Positions 30,253 through 41,050 are shown, counted from the first letter of the stretch. The stretch: 64,000 bases of DNA from Hafnia psychrotolerans (GCF_014639435.1 NZ_BMFZ01000007.1:223860-287859), one strand, 5' to 3'. A program made the numbers and translations. Notes: generated by a model not told the origin, from the sequence alone.

Positions 30253-30774
30253 ATGGCAGAGAAACGCAATATCTTTCTGGTTGGGCCTATGGGTGCCGGC
30301 AAAAGCACTATTGGTCGACAGTTAGCTCAGCAACTCAATATGGAGTTTTTCGACTCTGATCACGAAATTGAGCGACGCACTGGAGCTGATGTAGGCTGGG
30401 TATTTGATTTAGAAGGCGAAGATGGATTCCGCGACCGCGAAGAAAAAGTGATCAACGAACTCACAGAAAAGCAAGGCATCGTTCTGGCGACCGGCGGGGG
30501 TTCTGTTAAATCACGTGAAACCCGTAACCGTTTGTCAGCGCGTGGCGTTGTCGTCTATCTTGAAACTACCATCGAAAAACAATTGGCGCGTACACAACGC
30601 GACAAAAAACGTCCATTATTACAGGTGAGTGCACCTCCACGCGAAGTGCTTGAAGCACTGGCAAAAGAGCGCAATCCGCTGTACGAAGAAATTGCGGATG
30701 TTACTATCCGTACTGACGATCAAAGCGCCAAAGTCGTTGCCAACCAAATTATTAACATGTTGGAAAGTAATTGA
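30253..30774 (+). CDS. aroK: Shikimate kinase I
   Basis: 173 residues. P-loop GPMGAGKS (residues 11-18), shikimate-binding [11 protein letters not shown] and the GGG motif in LATGGGSV. It phosphorylates shikimate at O3 in the chorismate pathway. Start at 30253 gives [14 protein letters not shown], the conserved N-terminus; the frame is open 18 codons further but without family similarity. First gene of aroK-aroB-damX-dam-rpe-gph-trpS. Confidence 0.96.
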   Translation: MAEKRNIFLVGPMGAGKSTIGRQLAQQLNMEFFDSDHEIERRTGADVGWVFDLEGEDGFRDREEKVINELTEKQGIVLATGGGSVKSRETRNRLSARGVVVYLETTIEKQLARTQRDKKRPLLQVSAPPREVLEALAKERNPLYEEIADVTIRTDDQSAKVVANQIINMLESN

Positions 30775-30831
30775 TTTTTTGGCTTTTTTTATTGCCTTAT
30801 GGTGAAAGTTAAGAAGGTCACTGAGCGCGAA

Positions 30832-31914
30832 ATGGAGAGGATTACCGTAACGTTAGGGGAGCGTAGCTACCCCATTACGATAGCTGCCGGATTGTTCCAC
30901 GATCCGGCTTCTTTTATGCCTGTAAAGGCGGGTGATCAGGTCATGCTGGTAACAAACCAGACTCTGGCACCTCTCTATCTGGACTCTGTTCGCTCAGTCC
31001 TTGAACAGGCAGGCGTTCGTGTTGATCAGGTGATACTGCCTGATGGTGAACAATACAAATCCCTGTCTGTTCTTAATGAGGTTTTTTCAGCACTGCTGGA
31101 AAAACCTCATGGTCGAGATACCACGCTTATTGCCCTCGGCGGTGGCGTGGTAGGCGATCTGACCGGCTTTGCTGCCGCCAGTTATCAGCGTGGGGTACGC
31201 TTTATTCAGGTACCTACCACGCTGTTATCTCAGGTCGATTCCTCCGTTGGTGGCAAAACTGCCGTCAACCATCCGCTTGGCAAAAATATGATCGGTGCGT
31301 TCTATCAACCCGCTTCGGTTGTGGTCGATCTCGATTGCCTGCGCACTCTGCCCGCCCGTGAGATGTCTTCCGGTATGGCGGAGGTTATAAAATACGGCAT
31401 TATTTTGGATGCCGACTTCTTTGTATGGCTTGAAGACAATATTGATGGGCTGTTGCGGCTTGATATGAACGCATTGGCGTATTGTATTCGTCGTTGCTGT
31501 GAGTTGAAGGCCGAGGTGGTCGCTGCCGATGAACGTGAAAGCGGGATGCGTGCATTGCTCAACCTTGGGCATACTTATGGACACGCTATTGAAGCCGAAA
31601 TGGGATATGGTAACTGGTTGCACGGCGAAGCCGTTGCTGCCGGTATGGTGATGGCCTGCTACACAGCACATCGTTTAGGCCAGTTTAGCTTGGCGGATGT
31701 TGCCCGAGTCAAGAATCTGCTTCAGCGTGCCGGATTACCCGTTACCGGCCCCCAGGAAATGTCTCCTGCGGCTTATTTGCCGCACATGATGCGTGATAAG
31801 AAAGTTCTGGCAGGCGAGCTGCGTCTGGTATTACCGACAGCGATTGGTCAGTCAGAAGTTCGCTCAGGCGTGTCACATGAAATGGTGTTGGCGTCGATTG
31901 AGGATTGCTGGTAA
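30832..31914 (+). CDS. aroB: 3-Dehydroquinate synthase
   Basis: 360 residues (E. coli 362). NAD- and metal-dependent cyclisation of DAHP to 3-dehydroquinate. Motifs: [29 protein letters not shown], and metal-binding His residues in [11 protein letters not shown] and WLHGEAV. Start at 30832 yields [15 protein letters not shown] as in relatives; an open extension of 11 codons is disregarded. 57 bases after aroK. Confidence 0.96.
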   Translation: MERITVTLGERSYPITIAAGLFHDPASFMPVKAGDQVMLVTNQTLAPLYLDSVRSVLEQAGVRVDQVILPDGEQYKSLSVLNEVFSALLEKPHGRDTTLIALGGGVVGDLTGFAAASYQRGVRFIQVPTTLLSQVDSSVGGKTAVNHPLGKNMIGAFYQPASVVVDLDCLRTLPAREMSSGMAEVIKYGIILDADFFVWLEDNIDGLLRLDMNALAYCIRRCCELKAEVVAADERESGMRALLNLGHTYGHAIEAEMGYGNWLHGEAVAAGMVMACYTAHRLGQFSLADVARVKNLLQRAGLPVTGPQEMSPAAYLPHMMRDKKVLAGELRLVLPTAIGQSEVRSGVSHEMVLASIEDCW

Positions 31915-32053
31915 CAGACTGTTTGTGGGCTATCTCACAAGTCTTGTCTCATCGGTTAACCCTTTGCCAGCAAAGCGTTGTATTTATCAGTCAGGATAGT
32001 TGCTCCGCATAAAGCCTATTTTTGCAGGCTTTTAGCCGGGTTGGAGGTTTTAG

Positions 32054-33097
32054 ATGGATGATTTAACACCGGAAGATGATCTTAAGCCAGACACCAGCGA
32101 TCGCAGACCACCTCGGTCACGTAAACCCGCTTCTTCCGCACCGAAACTTGCAGTATCTCGTCAGCATTTGATGATCGGTGTTGGCATTTTGGTGTTGCTG
32201 TTACTGATCGTCGGTATCGGTTCCGCTCTCAAAGCTCCTACACAGCACGAAGTCAATAACCAATCCAATAATAGCCCTAAAGATATTAATTTGTCTGGTT
32301 CCGGCAATGATGCCGCCGCTCCGGGACAGCCTTCTGCACAAGCCCAGGAAAACACCGCGCAGGCAAATAATGGCCAACAGGCACAACAAAATATTGGCCT
32401 GCCGCCTATTTCACCGACACCAACGGATGCCCAGCCACAGCCTGAGAATGCTCAGTCAAAAGAGCGAGTTGATCTGCCGGGAGATATGTCTGATGCGCTT
32501 TCCTCACAGCAAGGGCAGGTTAACGCCGCCGTTCAGGATGGAATAAACGCGGGTACGCAATCTTTGACATCATTACCGACGGCACCTGCAACGATTGACG
32601 GTGCCGCTAAAGGTGCTAAAGGCAATGCTCCTGCTGCTCGACATCCTCAGCAGACCAGTCATAGCAGAACGCCTGGAACGAAGCAGGCTCAGACAAAATC
32701 CGCAGCTACAGCCCATGCGGACAAAACAGCAAAAACTAAGTCAGTGGCAGCAGCATCACATCCCGCCAAAGAGTCGACTAAATCAGTGGCCTCGGGCAAC
32801 ACTATAATCGGCTCTGGTAGCGCGATTAAGTCCGCTCCGGGAAGCCATTATACGCTGCAACTGAGCGGGGCTTCCCAGTCCAATACCCTGAATGCATTTG
32901 CTAAACAACAGGGTCTAAAAAACTATCTTGTTTATCAGACAGTGCGTGATGGCAAGCCATGGTATGTGTTGGTGAGTGGTAACTATGCCTCTTCGGCTGA
33001 GGCTAAAAGTGCAATATCCAGCTTGCCTGCTGGCGTACAGTCGAAGAAACCGTGGGTTAAGCCTGTACACCAGGTACAGCAAGACCTGAAAAAATGA
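32054..33097 (+). CDS. damX: DamX, SPOR-domain cell division protein
   Basis: 347 residues. Cytoplasmic N-terminus, one membrane helix (about 39-61), a long low-complexity periplasmic linker rich in Gln, Ala, Ser, Lys, and a C-terminal SPOR domain (about 262-345, SHYTLQLSGASQSNTL through KPWVKPVHQVQQ). SPOR domains bind denuded glycan strands at the septum. Inner membrane. Start follows TTGGAGGTTTTAG. Confidence 0.93.
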   Translation: MDDLTPEDDLKPDTSDRRPPRSRKPASSAPKLAVSRQHLMIGVGILVLLLLIVGIGSALKAPTQHEVNNQSNNSPKDINLSGSGNDAAAPGQPSAQAQENTAQANNGQQAQQNIGLPPISPTPTDAQPQPENAQSKERVDLPGDMSDALSSQQGQVNAAVQDGINAGTQSLTSLPTAPATIDGAAKGAKGNAPAARHPQQTSHSRTPGTKQAQTKSAATAHADKTAKTKSVAAASHPAKESTKSVASGNTIIGSGSAIKSAPGSHYTLQLSGASQSNTLNAFAKQQGLKNYLVYQTVRDGKPWYVLVSGNYASSAEAKSAISSLPAGVQSKKPWVKPVHQVQQDLKK

Positions 33098-33177
33098 ATC
33101 TGATCTCAACGCGATTTGCTGTCTAAAAACAGGGTACAATCCGCGGCTGTGAATTGTATAAGTAGCTAACTGACGGC

Positions 33178-33990
33178 ATGAAGAAAAACCGCGCTTTTTT
33201 GAAATGGGCTGGTGGCAAGTATCCGCTGGTTGATGACATCAAACGTCATCTTCCGGCAGGAGATTGCCTGATAGAGCCTTTTGTTGGTGCGGGATCAGTA
33301 TTTCTTAATACTGATTACAAATCGTACATTTTGGCCGACATCAACAACGATCTGATCAATCTCTACGACATCGTGAAAACGCGCATCGATGAATTCGTGC
33401 GTGATGCTCGTGTATTCTTTTCCCCCGAGTTCAATCAGTCGGAGCAATTTTATGCATTGAGAGCGGAATTTAACCAGAGCACAGATATCTACCGCCGCTC
33501 GGTACTTTTTCTCTATCTCAATCGCCATTGTTACAACGGCCTGTGCCGCTACAACCTTAGTGGTTCGTTCAACGTGCCGTTTGGCCGCTATAAAAAACCC
33601 TATTTCCCCGAGACTGAACTCTACTGGTTTGCCGAAAAAGCGCAGAATGCACTCTTTGTCTGCGAACATTACCAGCAGACATTGCTGAAAGCAGAGTCCG
33701 GTTCGGTGGTGTATTGTGATCCTCCTTATGCGCCACTGTCGGCAACGGCGAATTTCACGGCCTACCATACCAACAGCTTTAGCATGGGTGATCAAATGAA
33801 CCTGGCACGTCTGGCGTACCAACTCTCATCAGAAAATGATGTCCCGGTTTTGATCTCAAACCATGAGACCCCGCTGACGCTGGAGTGGTATGCCCAGGCT
33901 ACGTTGCACCGTGTTTCGGCCCGTCGGACCATCAGCAGCAACGTATTGCAACGCAGTAAAGTGAACGAACTTTTGGCGCTCTATCGCTGA
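33178..33990 (+). CDS. dam: DNA adenine methylase (GATC)
   Basis: 270 residues (E. coli 278). N6-adenine methyltransferase of the D12 class: AdoMet motif FVGAG (35-39) and catalytic DPPY (181-184). The N-terminal FLKWAGGKYPLVDDI is the Dam hallmark. It marks GATC for mismatch repair, replication control and gene regulation. Chromosomal context after damX shows this is the housekeeping Dam, not a phage or restriction orphan. Confidence 0.97.
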   Translation: MKKNRAFLKWAGGKYPLVDDIKRHLPAGDCLIEPFVGAGSVFLNTDYKSYILADINNDLINLYDIVKTRIDEFVRDARVFFSPEFNQSEQFYALRAEFNQSTDIYRRSVLFLYLNRHCYNGLCRYNLSGSFNVPFGRYKKPYFPETELYWFAEKAQNALFVCEHYQQTLLKAESGSVVYCDPPYAPLSATANFTAYHTNSFSMGDQMNLARLAYQLSSENDVPVLISNHETPLTLEWYAQATLHRVSARRTISSNVLQRSKVNELLALYR

Positions 33991-34042
33991 TTTGCGTGAA
34001 CAAGCGCAGACCGGCTCGTAACCCTCTTGTCTGGAGAAGCGA

Positions 34043-34732
34043 ATGAAAAAGTTTTTGATTGCCCCGTCCATTTTATCGGCTGACTTTGCCCGTTTGGGTG
34101 AAGACACGGCTAAAGTACTGGAAGCTGGCGGAGACGTCGTACACTTTGATGTAATGGACAACCACTACGTGCCTAATCTGACGATAGGGCCGCTGGTATG
34201 CCAGTCGCTGCATAATTATCTGCAAAAAGCCGGGATTAACGCGCCGATTGACGTGCATCTGATGGTAAAACCGGTCGATCGCCTGATCCCGGATTTCGCC
34301 GCCGCAGGTGCCAGCTATATCTCGTTCCATCCTGAGGCTTCTGAGCATCTTGACCGCACTATTTCGCTTATCAGAGAGCACGGCTGTAAAGCTGGCCTGG
34401 TATTTAACCCGGCGACATCGTTGAGTTATTTGGATTACGTGATGGATAAACTCGACGTCATTCTGTTGATGTCGGTTAACCCTGGCTTCGGTGGTCAGTC
34501 GTTTATTCCCGGCACTCTCGATAAGCTGCGTCAGGTACGCAAACTGATTGATGACAGCGGCTATGACATTCGCCTGGAAATTGATGGTGGCGTCAACGCT
34601 GAAAATATTGGTGAGATTGCCGCCGCGGGTGCAGATATGTTTGTTGCCGGTTCTGCCATCTTTAATCAGCCTGATTACCGCACCGTCATTGACCATATGC
34701 GCAGCGAACTGGCGAAGGTTTCTCATGACTGA
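34043..34732 (+). CDS. rpe: Ribulose-phosphate 3-epimerase
   Basis: 229 residues, TIM barrel. Interconverts ribulose 5-phosphate and xylulose 5-phosphate. Visible: [14 protein letters not shown] (metal ligands His and Asp), [14 protein letters not shown] and EIDGGVN (catalytic Asp). 52 bases after dam. Its 3' end overlaps gph by eight bases. Confidence 0.97.
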   Translation: MKKFLIAPSILSADFARLGEDTAKVLEAGGDVVHFDVMDNHYVPNLTIGPLVCQSLHNYLQKAGINAPIDVHLMVKPVDRLIPDFAAAGASYISFHPEASEHLDRTISLIREHGCKAGLVFNPATSLSYLDYVMDKLDVILLMSVNPGFGGQSFIPGTLDKLRQVRKLIDDSGYDIRLEIDGGVNAENIGEIAAAGADMFVAGSAIFNQPDYRTVIDHMRSELAKVSHD

Positions 34733-35423
34733 CACCCTGGCAGCGCGCGGTGTGGCATTCGATTTAGACGGCACGCTGGTCGACAGCGCACCGGGTCTGG
34801 CTGATGCCGTAGATATGGCGTTGCGTGATGTTAATTTGCCTGCTGCGGGGATTGAACGCATCAGCACCTGGATTGGCAACGGTGCAGACATTATGGTCGA
34901 GCGCGCTGTGCGCTGGGCCGAAGGTGATATGTCGCCTGAGTTCCTGCAAAAAGTCCGCGATAAGTTCGATCACTACTACGCCGACACGGCCGCTTCCGGC
35001 AGCCGTCTCTACCCGCAGGTAAAAGAAACGCTGGCAGCCCTTGCCGCACTGGGATTACCTTTGGGACTTGTCACAAATAAACCGACGCCGTTTATCGCAC
35101 CTCTGCTGGAATCACTGGGCATCGGTAGCTATTTCACGCTGGTGCTGGGCGGTGATGACGTCGTGGCGAAGAAACCGCACCCGGCGCCACTGTATCTGAT
35201 GCTGGGTACGCTCGGCCTGCGTGCCAGTGAGCTGGTCTTTGTCGGCGATTCCCGCAATGACATTCAGGCAGCACAGGCGGCAGGTTGTCCTTGTGTGGGT
35301 ATGACTTACGGATATAACTACGGTGAAACCATCGCGCTGAGCAAACCCGATCGCGTGCTGGAACATTTTGCCGACCTTTTGCCCGCTTTGGGGCTGTCAT
35401 CTTTAAAAGATCAGGAAGCATAA
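34725..35423 (+). CDS. gph: Phosphoglycolate phosphatase
   Basis: 232 residues, HAD family: nucleophile Asp13 in [14 protein letters not shown] motif [10 protein letters not shown] motif IV. It removes 2-phosphoglycolate, mainly arising from DNA 3'-end repair. The ATG at 34725 overlaps rpe, as in E. coli; a longer open frame starting inside rpe is an artefact. Confidence 0.96.
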   Translation: MTDTLAARGVAFDLDGTLVDSAPGLADAVDMALRDVNLPAAGIERISTWIGNGADIMVERAVRWAEGDMSPEFLQKVRDKFDHYYADTAASGSRLYPQVKETLAALAALGLPLGLVTNKPTPFIAPLLESLGIGSYFTLVLGGDDVVAKKPHPAPLYLMLGTLGLRASELVFVGDSRNDIQAAQAAGCPCVGMTYGYNYGETIALSKPDRVLEHFADLLPALGLSSLKDQEA

Positions 35424-35424
35424 A

Positions 35425-36441
35425 ATGAGTAAACCCATCGTATTTAGTGGCGCACAGCCCTCCGGCGAATTGACCATTGGCAACTACATGGGTGCACTGC
35501 GTCAGTGGGTCAAAATGCAGGACGATTACGAATGCATTTACTGCATCGTCGATCTGCACGCGATCACCGTGCGTCAGGATGCCGAAAAGCTGCGCAAAGC
35601 GACGCTCGACACGCTGGCGCTGTATTTGGCCATCGGCATTGATCCGAAGAAAAGTACCATCTTCGTGCAGTCTCATGTTCCTGAACATACCCAACTGAGC
35701 TGGGCGCTGAACTGCTACACCTATTTCGGCGAGCTGGGTCGCATGACGCAGTTCAAAGACAAATCAGCGCGCTACGAAACCTCCAACAGCGAAAGTATTA
35801 CCGCCGGTTTGTTCGATTATCCGGTACTGATGGCCGCTGATATCCTGTTGTACCAGACCAATCAGGTGCCGGTGGGCGAAGACCAGAAACAGCATCTGGA
35901 ACTGAGCCGTGATGTCGCCAGCCGTTTTAACGCGATCTACGGCGATGTGTTCACCGTGCCTGAGCCGTTCATCCCGAAATCCGGCGCGCGCGTGATGTCG
36001 TTGCAGGAACCGACCAAGAAGATGTCCAAGTCGGACGACAACCGCAAAAACGTGATTGGCCTGCTGGAAGATCCTAAAGCGGTGACCAAAAAAATCAAAA
36101 GCGCAATGACCGACTCCGAAGAGCCGCCGGTTATCCGTTACGATGTGAAGAACAAACCGGGTGTTTCCAACCTGCTGGATATCCTGTCCGGCGTGACTGG
36201 CAAGACGATTGCCGAGTTGGAAGCTGAGTTCGAAGGCCAGATGTATGGTCACCTGAAAGGTGCCGTTGCCGAAGCGGTATCGGGAATGTTGACCGAGGTG
36301 CAGGAACGTTTTAACCGTTTCCGCAGCGATGAAGCCTTCCTGCAACAGATTATGAAAGAGGGCGCAGAGAAAGCCCGTGCCCGTGCCAGCGTCACGTTGA
36401 AAAAAGCTTATGAAGCCATTGGTTTTGTGACGCTGCCGTAA
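35425..36441 (+). CDS. trpS: Tryptophanyl-tRNA synthetase
   Basis: 338 residues, class Ic synthetase. The HIGH-type motif appears as TIGN in [14 protein letters not shown] and the KMSKS motif near residue 199 (KKMSKSDDN). One base separates the gph stop from its ATG, so it is the last gene of the aroK-trpS cluster. Followed by a strong terminator shared with convergent cysG. Confidence 0.97.
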   Translation: MSKPIVFSGAQPSGELTIGNYMGALRQWVKMQDDYECIYCIVDLHAITVRQDAEKLRKATLDTLALYLAIGIDPKKSTIFVQSHVPEHTQLSWALNCYTYFGELGRMTQFKDKSARYETSNSESITAGLFDYPVLMAADILLYQTNQVPVGEDQKQHLELSRDVASRFNAIYGDVFTVPEPFIPKSGARVMSLQEPTKKMSKSDDNRKNVIGLLEDPKAVTKKIKSAMTDSEEPPVIRYDVKNKPGVSNLLDILSGVTGKTIAELEAEFEGQMYGHLKGAVAEAVSGMLTEVQERFNRFRSDEAFLQQIMKEGAEKARARASVTLKKAYEAIGFVTLP

Positions 36442-36466
36442 TGTGGTAAACCGACGTTGAAACGTG

Positions 36467-36496
36467 AAAAGGCCAGCTGAATTGCTGGCCTTTTTT
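36467..36496. terminator. Bidirectional terminator trpS/cysG
   Basis: Stem AAAAGGCCAGC / GCTGGCCTTTT (36467-36477 with 36484-36494), T run TTTTTT on plus and AAAA on the other side, between convergent genes. Confidence 0.87.
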
Positions 36497-36503
36497 GTGT
36501 TCT

Positions 36504-37877
36504 TTAGTGGCTGGTGAACCAGTTCAGTTTCTGCCGCAGGCTCACCACGCTGCCGACGATAATCAGGCTCGGGCTTTGCACCTGTTTCGCCAGATGACCC
36601 AGCTCAGTCAGCGTTCCGGTGACCACGCGCTGCTGCTGGCTGGTGCCGTTTTCTACCAGCGCGACCGGCGTTTCTGCTGGCAGACCGTTTTCCAGCAAGC
36701 TGCGCTGTATTTCTCCAGCCTGCGTCAGCCCCATATAAAACACTAGCGTTTGCTGACCCTGCGCCAGGCATGCCCAGTCGGTCACGCCGTCCTGTTTTGC
36801 GTGACCGGTGATAAACCGCACGCTTTGCGCGTGGTCACGGTGGGTCAGCGGAATGCCGCTGTAAGCGGAACAACCGGATGCCGCTGTGATCCCTGGCACG
36901 ACGGAAAACGCAATGCCGGCTGCTTTCAGCGCTTCCAGCTCTTCGCCGCCACGGCCAAAAATAAACGGATCCCCGCCTTTGAGCCTGACCACGCGTTTAC
37001 CCATCTGCGCCTGTTCCAGCAGGATTTCGTTAATACGTTCCTGCGCAACGCAATGATGCCCGGCGCGCTTGCCGACGAAAATCCGTTCGGCGTCGCGACG
37101 TACCAGATTCAGCACGGCATCGGAGACCAGCCGGTCATATACCACCACGTCGGCCAGCTGCATTTGTTGTAACCCTTTGAGCGTCAGCAGACCGGCATCG
37201 CCCGGTCCCGCACCGACCAGAATCACCTCGCCGTGTTTATCCACCGGCTCGCTGAACAGTTCTTCGAGATAGTGCTCACTCTGCGCATCGTTATTATTGG
37301 CCAGAGACTGCGCCAGACGATGATGATTAAACAGTTTTTCCCACCAGCGACGGCGTTCGGACATGTCGCTGAAATGCGTTTTGACCCGAGCCCGCAATCC
37401 GCCCGCCACCTGCGCCAGTTTACCCAGATGCTGCGGCAAAATGGATTCCAGCCGTTCGCGCAGCAGACGCGCCAGCACTGGCGCATTGCCGCCGGACGAA
37501 ACTGCAATCATCAGCGGGGAACGGTCGATGATCGACGGCATAATCACGCTGGCGCTTTCCGGCGCATCCACCACGTTACAGAATACGCGGCGATACTCGG
37601 CGGCTTCACTGACTTCCTGATTCACTAAATCGGAATCGGTAGCGGCCACCACCAGCCATTTTTCATCCACCAGCAGCGGAGAAAATTCCCCTTTCAGCAG
37701 GCGGACTTTGCCTTCATCGGCCCAGATCTGAAACTGCGGCGTGAAGGTGAGGGCGTTTACCGTCAGTTTTGCACCTGCGTCGAGCAGCAAACGCGCTTTA
37801 CGTTCAGCCACGTCACCGGCACCGACCAGCAAACAGGCTCTGTTTTTCAGCTGACAAAAGAGGGGCAAATAATCCAT
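36504..37877 (-). CDS. cysG: Siroheme synthase (uroporphyrinogen methyltransferase / precorrin-2 dehydrogenase / ferrochelatase)
   Basis: 457 residues, same as E. coli CysG. N-terminal dehydrogenase-ferrochelatase part with an NAD site ([20 protein letters not shown], about 14-33) and [15 protein letters not shown]-terminal SUMT domain (about 216-450, [22 protein letters not shown]). It makes siroheme for NirB. Start at 37877 gives [16 protein letters not shown]; a longer frame runs into nirD and is not real. nirC, present here in E. coli, is absent. Confidence 0.95.
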   Translation of the reverse strand: MDYLPLFCQLKNRACLLVGAGDVAERKARLLLDAGAKLTVNALTFTPQFQIWADEGKVRLLKGEFSPLLVDEKWLVVAATDSDLVNQEVSEAAEYRRVFCNVVDAPESASVIMPSIIDRSPLMIAVSSGGNAPVLARLLRERLESILPQHLGKLAQVAGGLRARVKTHFSDMSERRRWWEKLFNHHRLAQSLANNNDAQSEHYLEELFSEPVDKHGEVILVGAGPGDAGLLTLKGLQQMQLADVVVYDRLVSDAVLNLVRRDAERIFVGKRAGHHCVAQERINEILLEQAQMGKRVVRLKGGDPFIFGRGGEELEALKAAGIAFSVVPGITAASGCSAYSGIPLTHRDHAQSVRFITGHAKQDGVTDWACLAQGQQTLVFYMGLTQAGEIQRSLLENGLPAETPVALVENGTSQQQRVVTGTLTELGHLAKQVQSPSLIIVGSVVSLRQKLNWFTSH

Positions 37878-37902
37878 GAGTGATGATCTCACAAGCAGAT
37901 GA

Positions 37903-37925
37903 AAACGCCGCCCAGAGGCGGCGTG
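37903..37925 (-). terminator. Hairpin between nirD and cysG
   Basis: Eight-base perfect stem ACGCCGCC / GGCGGCGT (37905-37912 with 37917-37924); on the minus strand it is followed by TTTTC. It lies in the 61-base gap where nirC would be expected. It could terminate or attenuate the nirBD transcript before cysG. Confidence 0.55.
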
Positions 37926-37938
37926 AAAGGCACGAAGA

Positions 37939-38292
37939 TTAGCCGATTTTAGCCTGAAGACTGGCGGTATTGATTTCGATATGACCGTCGCGCACGCGGA
38001 CCTTGTAGGACGGAATCGAGTACTGATCATCTTCCATGCAGAAGCCGTCGGTCAGGCGGAAATGCTGTTTTTTCAGCGGGCTGGCGACCCACAGCTCGCC
38101 CTGATGTTCGCCGATAATCCCACGTGATAACACGCTGGCCTGCGCAAACGGGTCGATATTCGAGAGGGCGAAAATCTGCACATCGGCATAAGGGCGGAAC
38201 AGCGCAACCTGCGCGTCCCCGGCCAGCGCACAGACGCCGCAGCCCGGCAGAATTTGTTCTACAGAACAAAGCGTTAACCACTGGCTCATCAT
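37939..38292 (-). CDS. nirD: Nitrite reductase (NADH) small subunit
   Basis: 117 residues, Rieske-fold small subunit of cytoplasmic NADH-nitrite reductase. As in E. coli NirD, the cluster-binding Cys/His set is not complete ([18 protein letters not shown] visible), so it is probably structural. Two adjacent ATG codons (38292 and 38289) give MMSQ or MSQ; either overlaps the nirB stop. Confidence 0.92.
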   Translation of the reverse strand: MMSQWLTLCSVEQILPGCGVCALAGDAQVALFRPYADVQIFALSNIDPFAQASVLSRGIIGEHQGELWVASPLKKQHFRLTDGFCMEDDQYSIPSYKVRVRDGHIEINTASLQAKIG

Positions 38293-40838
38293 ACTTCCTC
38301 CCTGGCGGTGATCACAGTCACCGGGATACGTTCATCAGGACATGCCGGACGATGTTGTTGACGTTCAGAAACAAACTGCACGTTCGGGTCGCGCTGATCG
38401 CTGTTGATAAAGTGCGTGAAGCGGAGTTGCGCCACCGGATCGTTCAGCGTTTCCTGCCATTCGCACAGGGTAGATTCACGCAGGCGCGCCAGCTCGGCTT
38501 CCAACTGGTCGTTGAGGCCCAGCTTATTGTCGATGATGACGTTACGCAGGTAGTCGATGCCTCCTTCGAGGTTATCCATCCAGACCGAGGTGCGTTGCAG
38601 CTTATCGGCGGTGCGGATGTAGAACATCATGAAGCGATCCAGGTAGCGCAGCAACGTGGCGTTATCCAGATCGGCCGCCAGCAAATCACCGTGGCGCGGT
38701 TTCATGCCGCCGTTACCGCAAACGTACAGGTTCCAACCGTTTTCCGTCGCAATAATCCCGACGTCTTTACCCTGCGCTTCGGAACATTCACGGGTACAAC
38801 CCGACACGCCGAATTTCATTTTGTGCGGCGTACGGATGCCTTTGTAACGGTTCTCCAGACTGATACCGAAACCGAGGCTGTCGCCGACGCCGTAGCGGCA
38901 CCAGGTGCTGCCGACGCAGGTTTTCGCCATGCGCAGCGCTTTGGCATAGGCCTGACCGGTTTCAAATCCTGCATTAATCAGCTTCTGCCAGATCGCCGGT
39001 AAATCGTCTTTCTGCGCGCCGAACATGCCGATGCGCTGGGAGCCGGTGATTTTGGTGTAGAGATTGTATTCGGCGGCAATTTCGCCAATCACCAGCAAAC
39101 CCTGTGGCGTGATTTCGCCGCCCGGAGATCGCGGGATCACGGAATAGGTGCCGTCTTTTTGTATGTTGGCGAGGAAGACGTCGTTGGTGTCCTGCAACGG
39201 TGTGTGCTGTGCTTTCAGCACGTAGTCATTCCAGCACGAGGCCAGCAGCGAGCCGATGGTCGGTTTACAAACTTCGCAGCCGTAGCCTTTGCCGTATTTA
39301 TTCAGTAGATCGTCGAACGAGCGAATCCCTTCAACACGGATCAGATGGTACAGCTCCTGACGGGAATACGCGAAGTGTTCACACAGATGATGATTCACTT
39401 CGATACCTTGCTTGCTCAGCTCTGCGTTTAGCACCTGAGTGACCAGTGGAATACAGCCGCCGCAACCGGTACCGGCTTTGGTGGCTGATTTCAGCGCCGC
39501 CACCGTGTGGCAGCCGCCTTGCACCGCTTTGATGATATCGCCTTTGGTGACGTCGAAGCACGAGCAGATCTGCGCGCTTTCCGGCAGAGCGTCAGTACCG
39601 ATCACCGCACCGCCGCTGCCCGCGTGAGCCGGTAGGATCAATGCATCCGGGTTTTCCGGCAGTGCGATATTGTTCAGCACCAGTTGGAGCAGATTGCCGT
39701 AGTCGCTGGTATCGCCGACCAGTACCGCGCCGAGTAGGGTTTTATTGTCTTCACTGACCACCAGACGCTTATACAGCGCTTTGTTCTCGTCGAGATACAC
39801 ATAGCTGCGTGCGCCCGGTGTGCGTGCGTGTGCGTCGCCGATACCGGCCACGTCAACGCCCAGCAGTTTCAGCTTGGCACTCATGTCTGCGCCGGTGAAG
39901 CTGTTTTCGTGGCCAAGGAGATGATCAGCGGTGACCTGCGCCATTTTGTAGCCGGGTGCGACCAGACCGAAAGTGCGCTGATTCCACGACGCACATTCGC
40001 CGATGGCGTATACGTCTGGATCGCTGGTCTGGCACTGGTCGTTGATCACGATGCCGCCGCGCGGCGCGATCGCCAGATCGCACTGGCGTGCCAGCTTATC
40101 CTGCGGACGGATACCGGTGGAGAACACGATGAAATCGACTTCCAGCGAAGTGCCGTCGGCAAATTCCATGGTTTTGCGTGCCGTGCCGCCGCCCTGAACG
40201 ATCTCTTTGGTATTTTTCGCGGTATGCACCTGCACGCCCATGCTTTCGATTTTCTGGCGCAGCTGGTTGCCGCCCATCACGTCGAGCTGTTCGGCCATTA
40301 GGCCCGGCGCAAATTCCACCACGTGCGTTTCCACGCCGAGGTTTTTCAGCGCGCCTGCGGCTTCCAGACCGAGCAGGCCGCCGCCGACCACTGCGCCGCG
40401 TTTACTGCGACGAGCGCAGGCTTCAATGGCGTGTAAATCTTCGATGGTGCGATAAACAAAACAGTCCTGACTGTCGGAACCGAGGATCGGCGGCACCCAC
40501 GGGTAGGAACCAGTGGCGATAACCAGTTTGTCGTACACCACCGTGCGGCCACTGCTGGAGTGGATCACTTTCTCTTTGCGGTTTAGCGTGATGGCGCGTT
40601 CACCGATCAGAACGTTGACGTTGTGCTTCTCGTAGAAGCCCTCGCGTACCAGAGAAAGCTCTTCGGCGGTATGGTGGGAAAAATAGGAGGAAAGATGGAC
40701 GCGGTCATAGGCCACGCGCGGCTCTTCACACAGTACCGTGATATCGAACTGGCCGGGTTCAGCTTTATCCAGTAAATCTTCGATAAAGCGATGGCCGACC
40801 ATGCCGTTACCAATAATCGCGAGTCTGACTTTGCTCAT
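38289..40838 (-). CDS. nirB: Nitrite reductase (NADH) large subunit
   Basis: 849 residues. FAD/NADH domain at the N-terminus (AIIGNGMVGHRF), second dinucleotide fold (VVGGGLLGLEAA), BFD-type [2Fe-2S] cysteines (CSCFDVTKGDI ... GTGCGGC), then sulfite/nitrite reductase domains with siroheme-[4Fe-4S] cysteines in CTRECSEAQGK and YVCGNGG. It reduces nitrite to ammonium in the cytoplasm during anaerobic growth. Promoter with FNR and NarL/NarP sites upstream. Confidence 0.96.
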   Translation of the reverse strand: MSKVRLAIIGNGMVGHRFIEDLLDKAEPGQFDITVLCEEPRVAYDRVHLSSYFSHHTAEELSLVREGFYEKHNVNVLIGERAITLNRKEKVIHSSSGRTVVYDKLVIATGSYPWVPPILGSDSQDCFVYRTIEDLHAIEACARRSKRGAVVGGGLLGLEAAGALKNLGVETHVVEFAPGLMAEQLDVMGGNQLRQKIESMGVQVHTAKNTKEIVQGGGTARKTMEFADGTSLEVDFIVFSTGIRPQDKLARQCDLAIAPRGGIVINDQCQTSDPDVYAIGECASWNQRTFGLVAPGYKMAQVTADHLLGHENSFTGADMSAKLKLLGVDVAGIGDAHARTPGARSYVYLDENKALYKRLVVSEDNKTLLGAVLVGDTSDYGNLLQLVLNNIALPENPDALILPAHAGSGGAVIGTDALPESAQICSCFDVTKGDIIKAVQGGCHTVAALKSATKAGTGCGGCIPLVTQVLNAELSKQGIEVNHHLCEHFAYSRQELYHLIRVEGIRSFDDLLNKYGKGYGCEVCKPTIGSLLASCWNDYVLKAQHTPLQDTNDVFLANIQKDGTYSVIPRSPGGEITPQGLLVIGEIAAEYNLYTKITGSQRIGMFGAQKDDLPAIWQKLINAGFETGQAYAKALRMAKTCVGSTWCRYGVGDSLGFGISLENRYKGIRTPHKMKFGVSGCTRECSEAQGKDVGIIATENGWNLYVCGNGGMKPRHGDLLAADLDNATLLRYLDRFMMFYIRTADKLQRTSVWMDNLEGGIDYLRNVIIDNKLGLNDQLEAELARLRESTLCEWQETLNDPVAQLRFTHFINSDQRDPNVQFVSERQQHRPACPDERIPVTVITAREEV

Positions 40839-40868
40839 AATTGCCTCGATTTTGATTTTCTGAGGCTA

Positions 40869-40909
40869 AACATAACGCGCGCGTAATAGGGGGTATTGAT
40901 GCAAATCAA
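40869..40909 (-). promoter_or_regulatory. nirB promoter with FNR site
   Basis: TTGAT-N4-ATCAA at 40896-40909 is a perfect FNR palindrome. If its centre (40902.5) is at -41.5, transcription would start near 40861, and a TATGTT -10-like hexamer sits at 40874-40869 on the minus strand. This matches the class II FNR arrangement known for E. coli nirB. FNR activation is established knowledge; the start site here is inferred. Confidence 0.82.
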
Positions 40910-40922
40910 GCGGCTCCCAATA

Positions 40923-40938
40923 TACTCCCTAGGTGGTA
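40923..40938 (-). promoter_or_regulatory. NarL/NarP 7-2-7 site upstream of nirB
   Basis: TACTCCC-TA-GGTGGTA forms two inverted NarL heptamers separated by two bases. The centre (40930.5) is 28 bases from the FNR centre, which equals the E. coli spacing (-69.5 versus -41.5). Confidence 0.75.
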
Positions 40939-41050
40939 TTTATATGATTTTATTGGATTTTTGTGTAACCTTTCGATTTATAAACAGTTTCAGGCTATTG
41001 TTCTCTTATTGCTTTCTTCCTACCGTCTTGTTGAAACCATGAGGTCGCGT

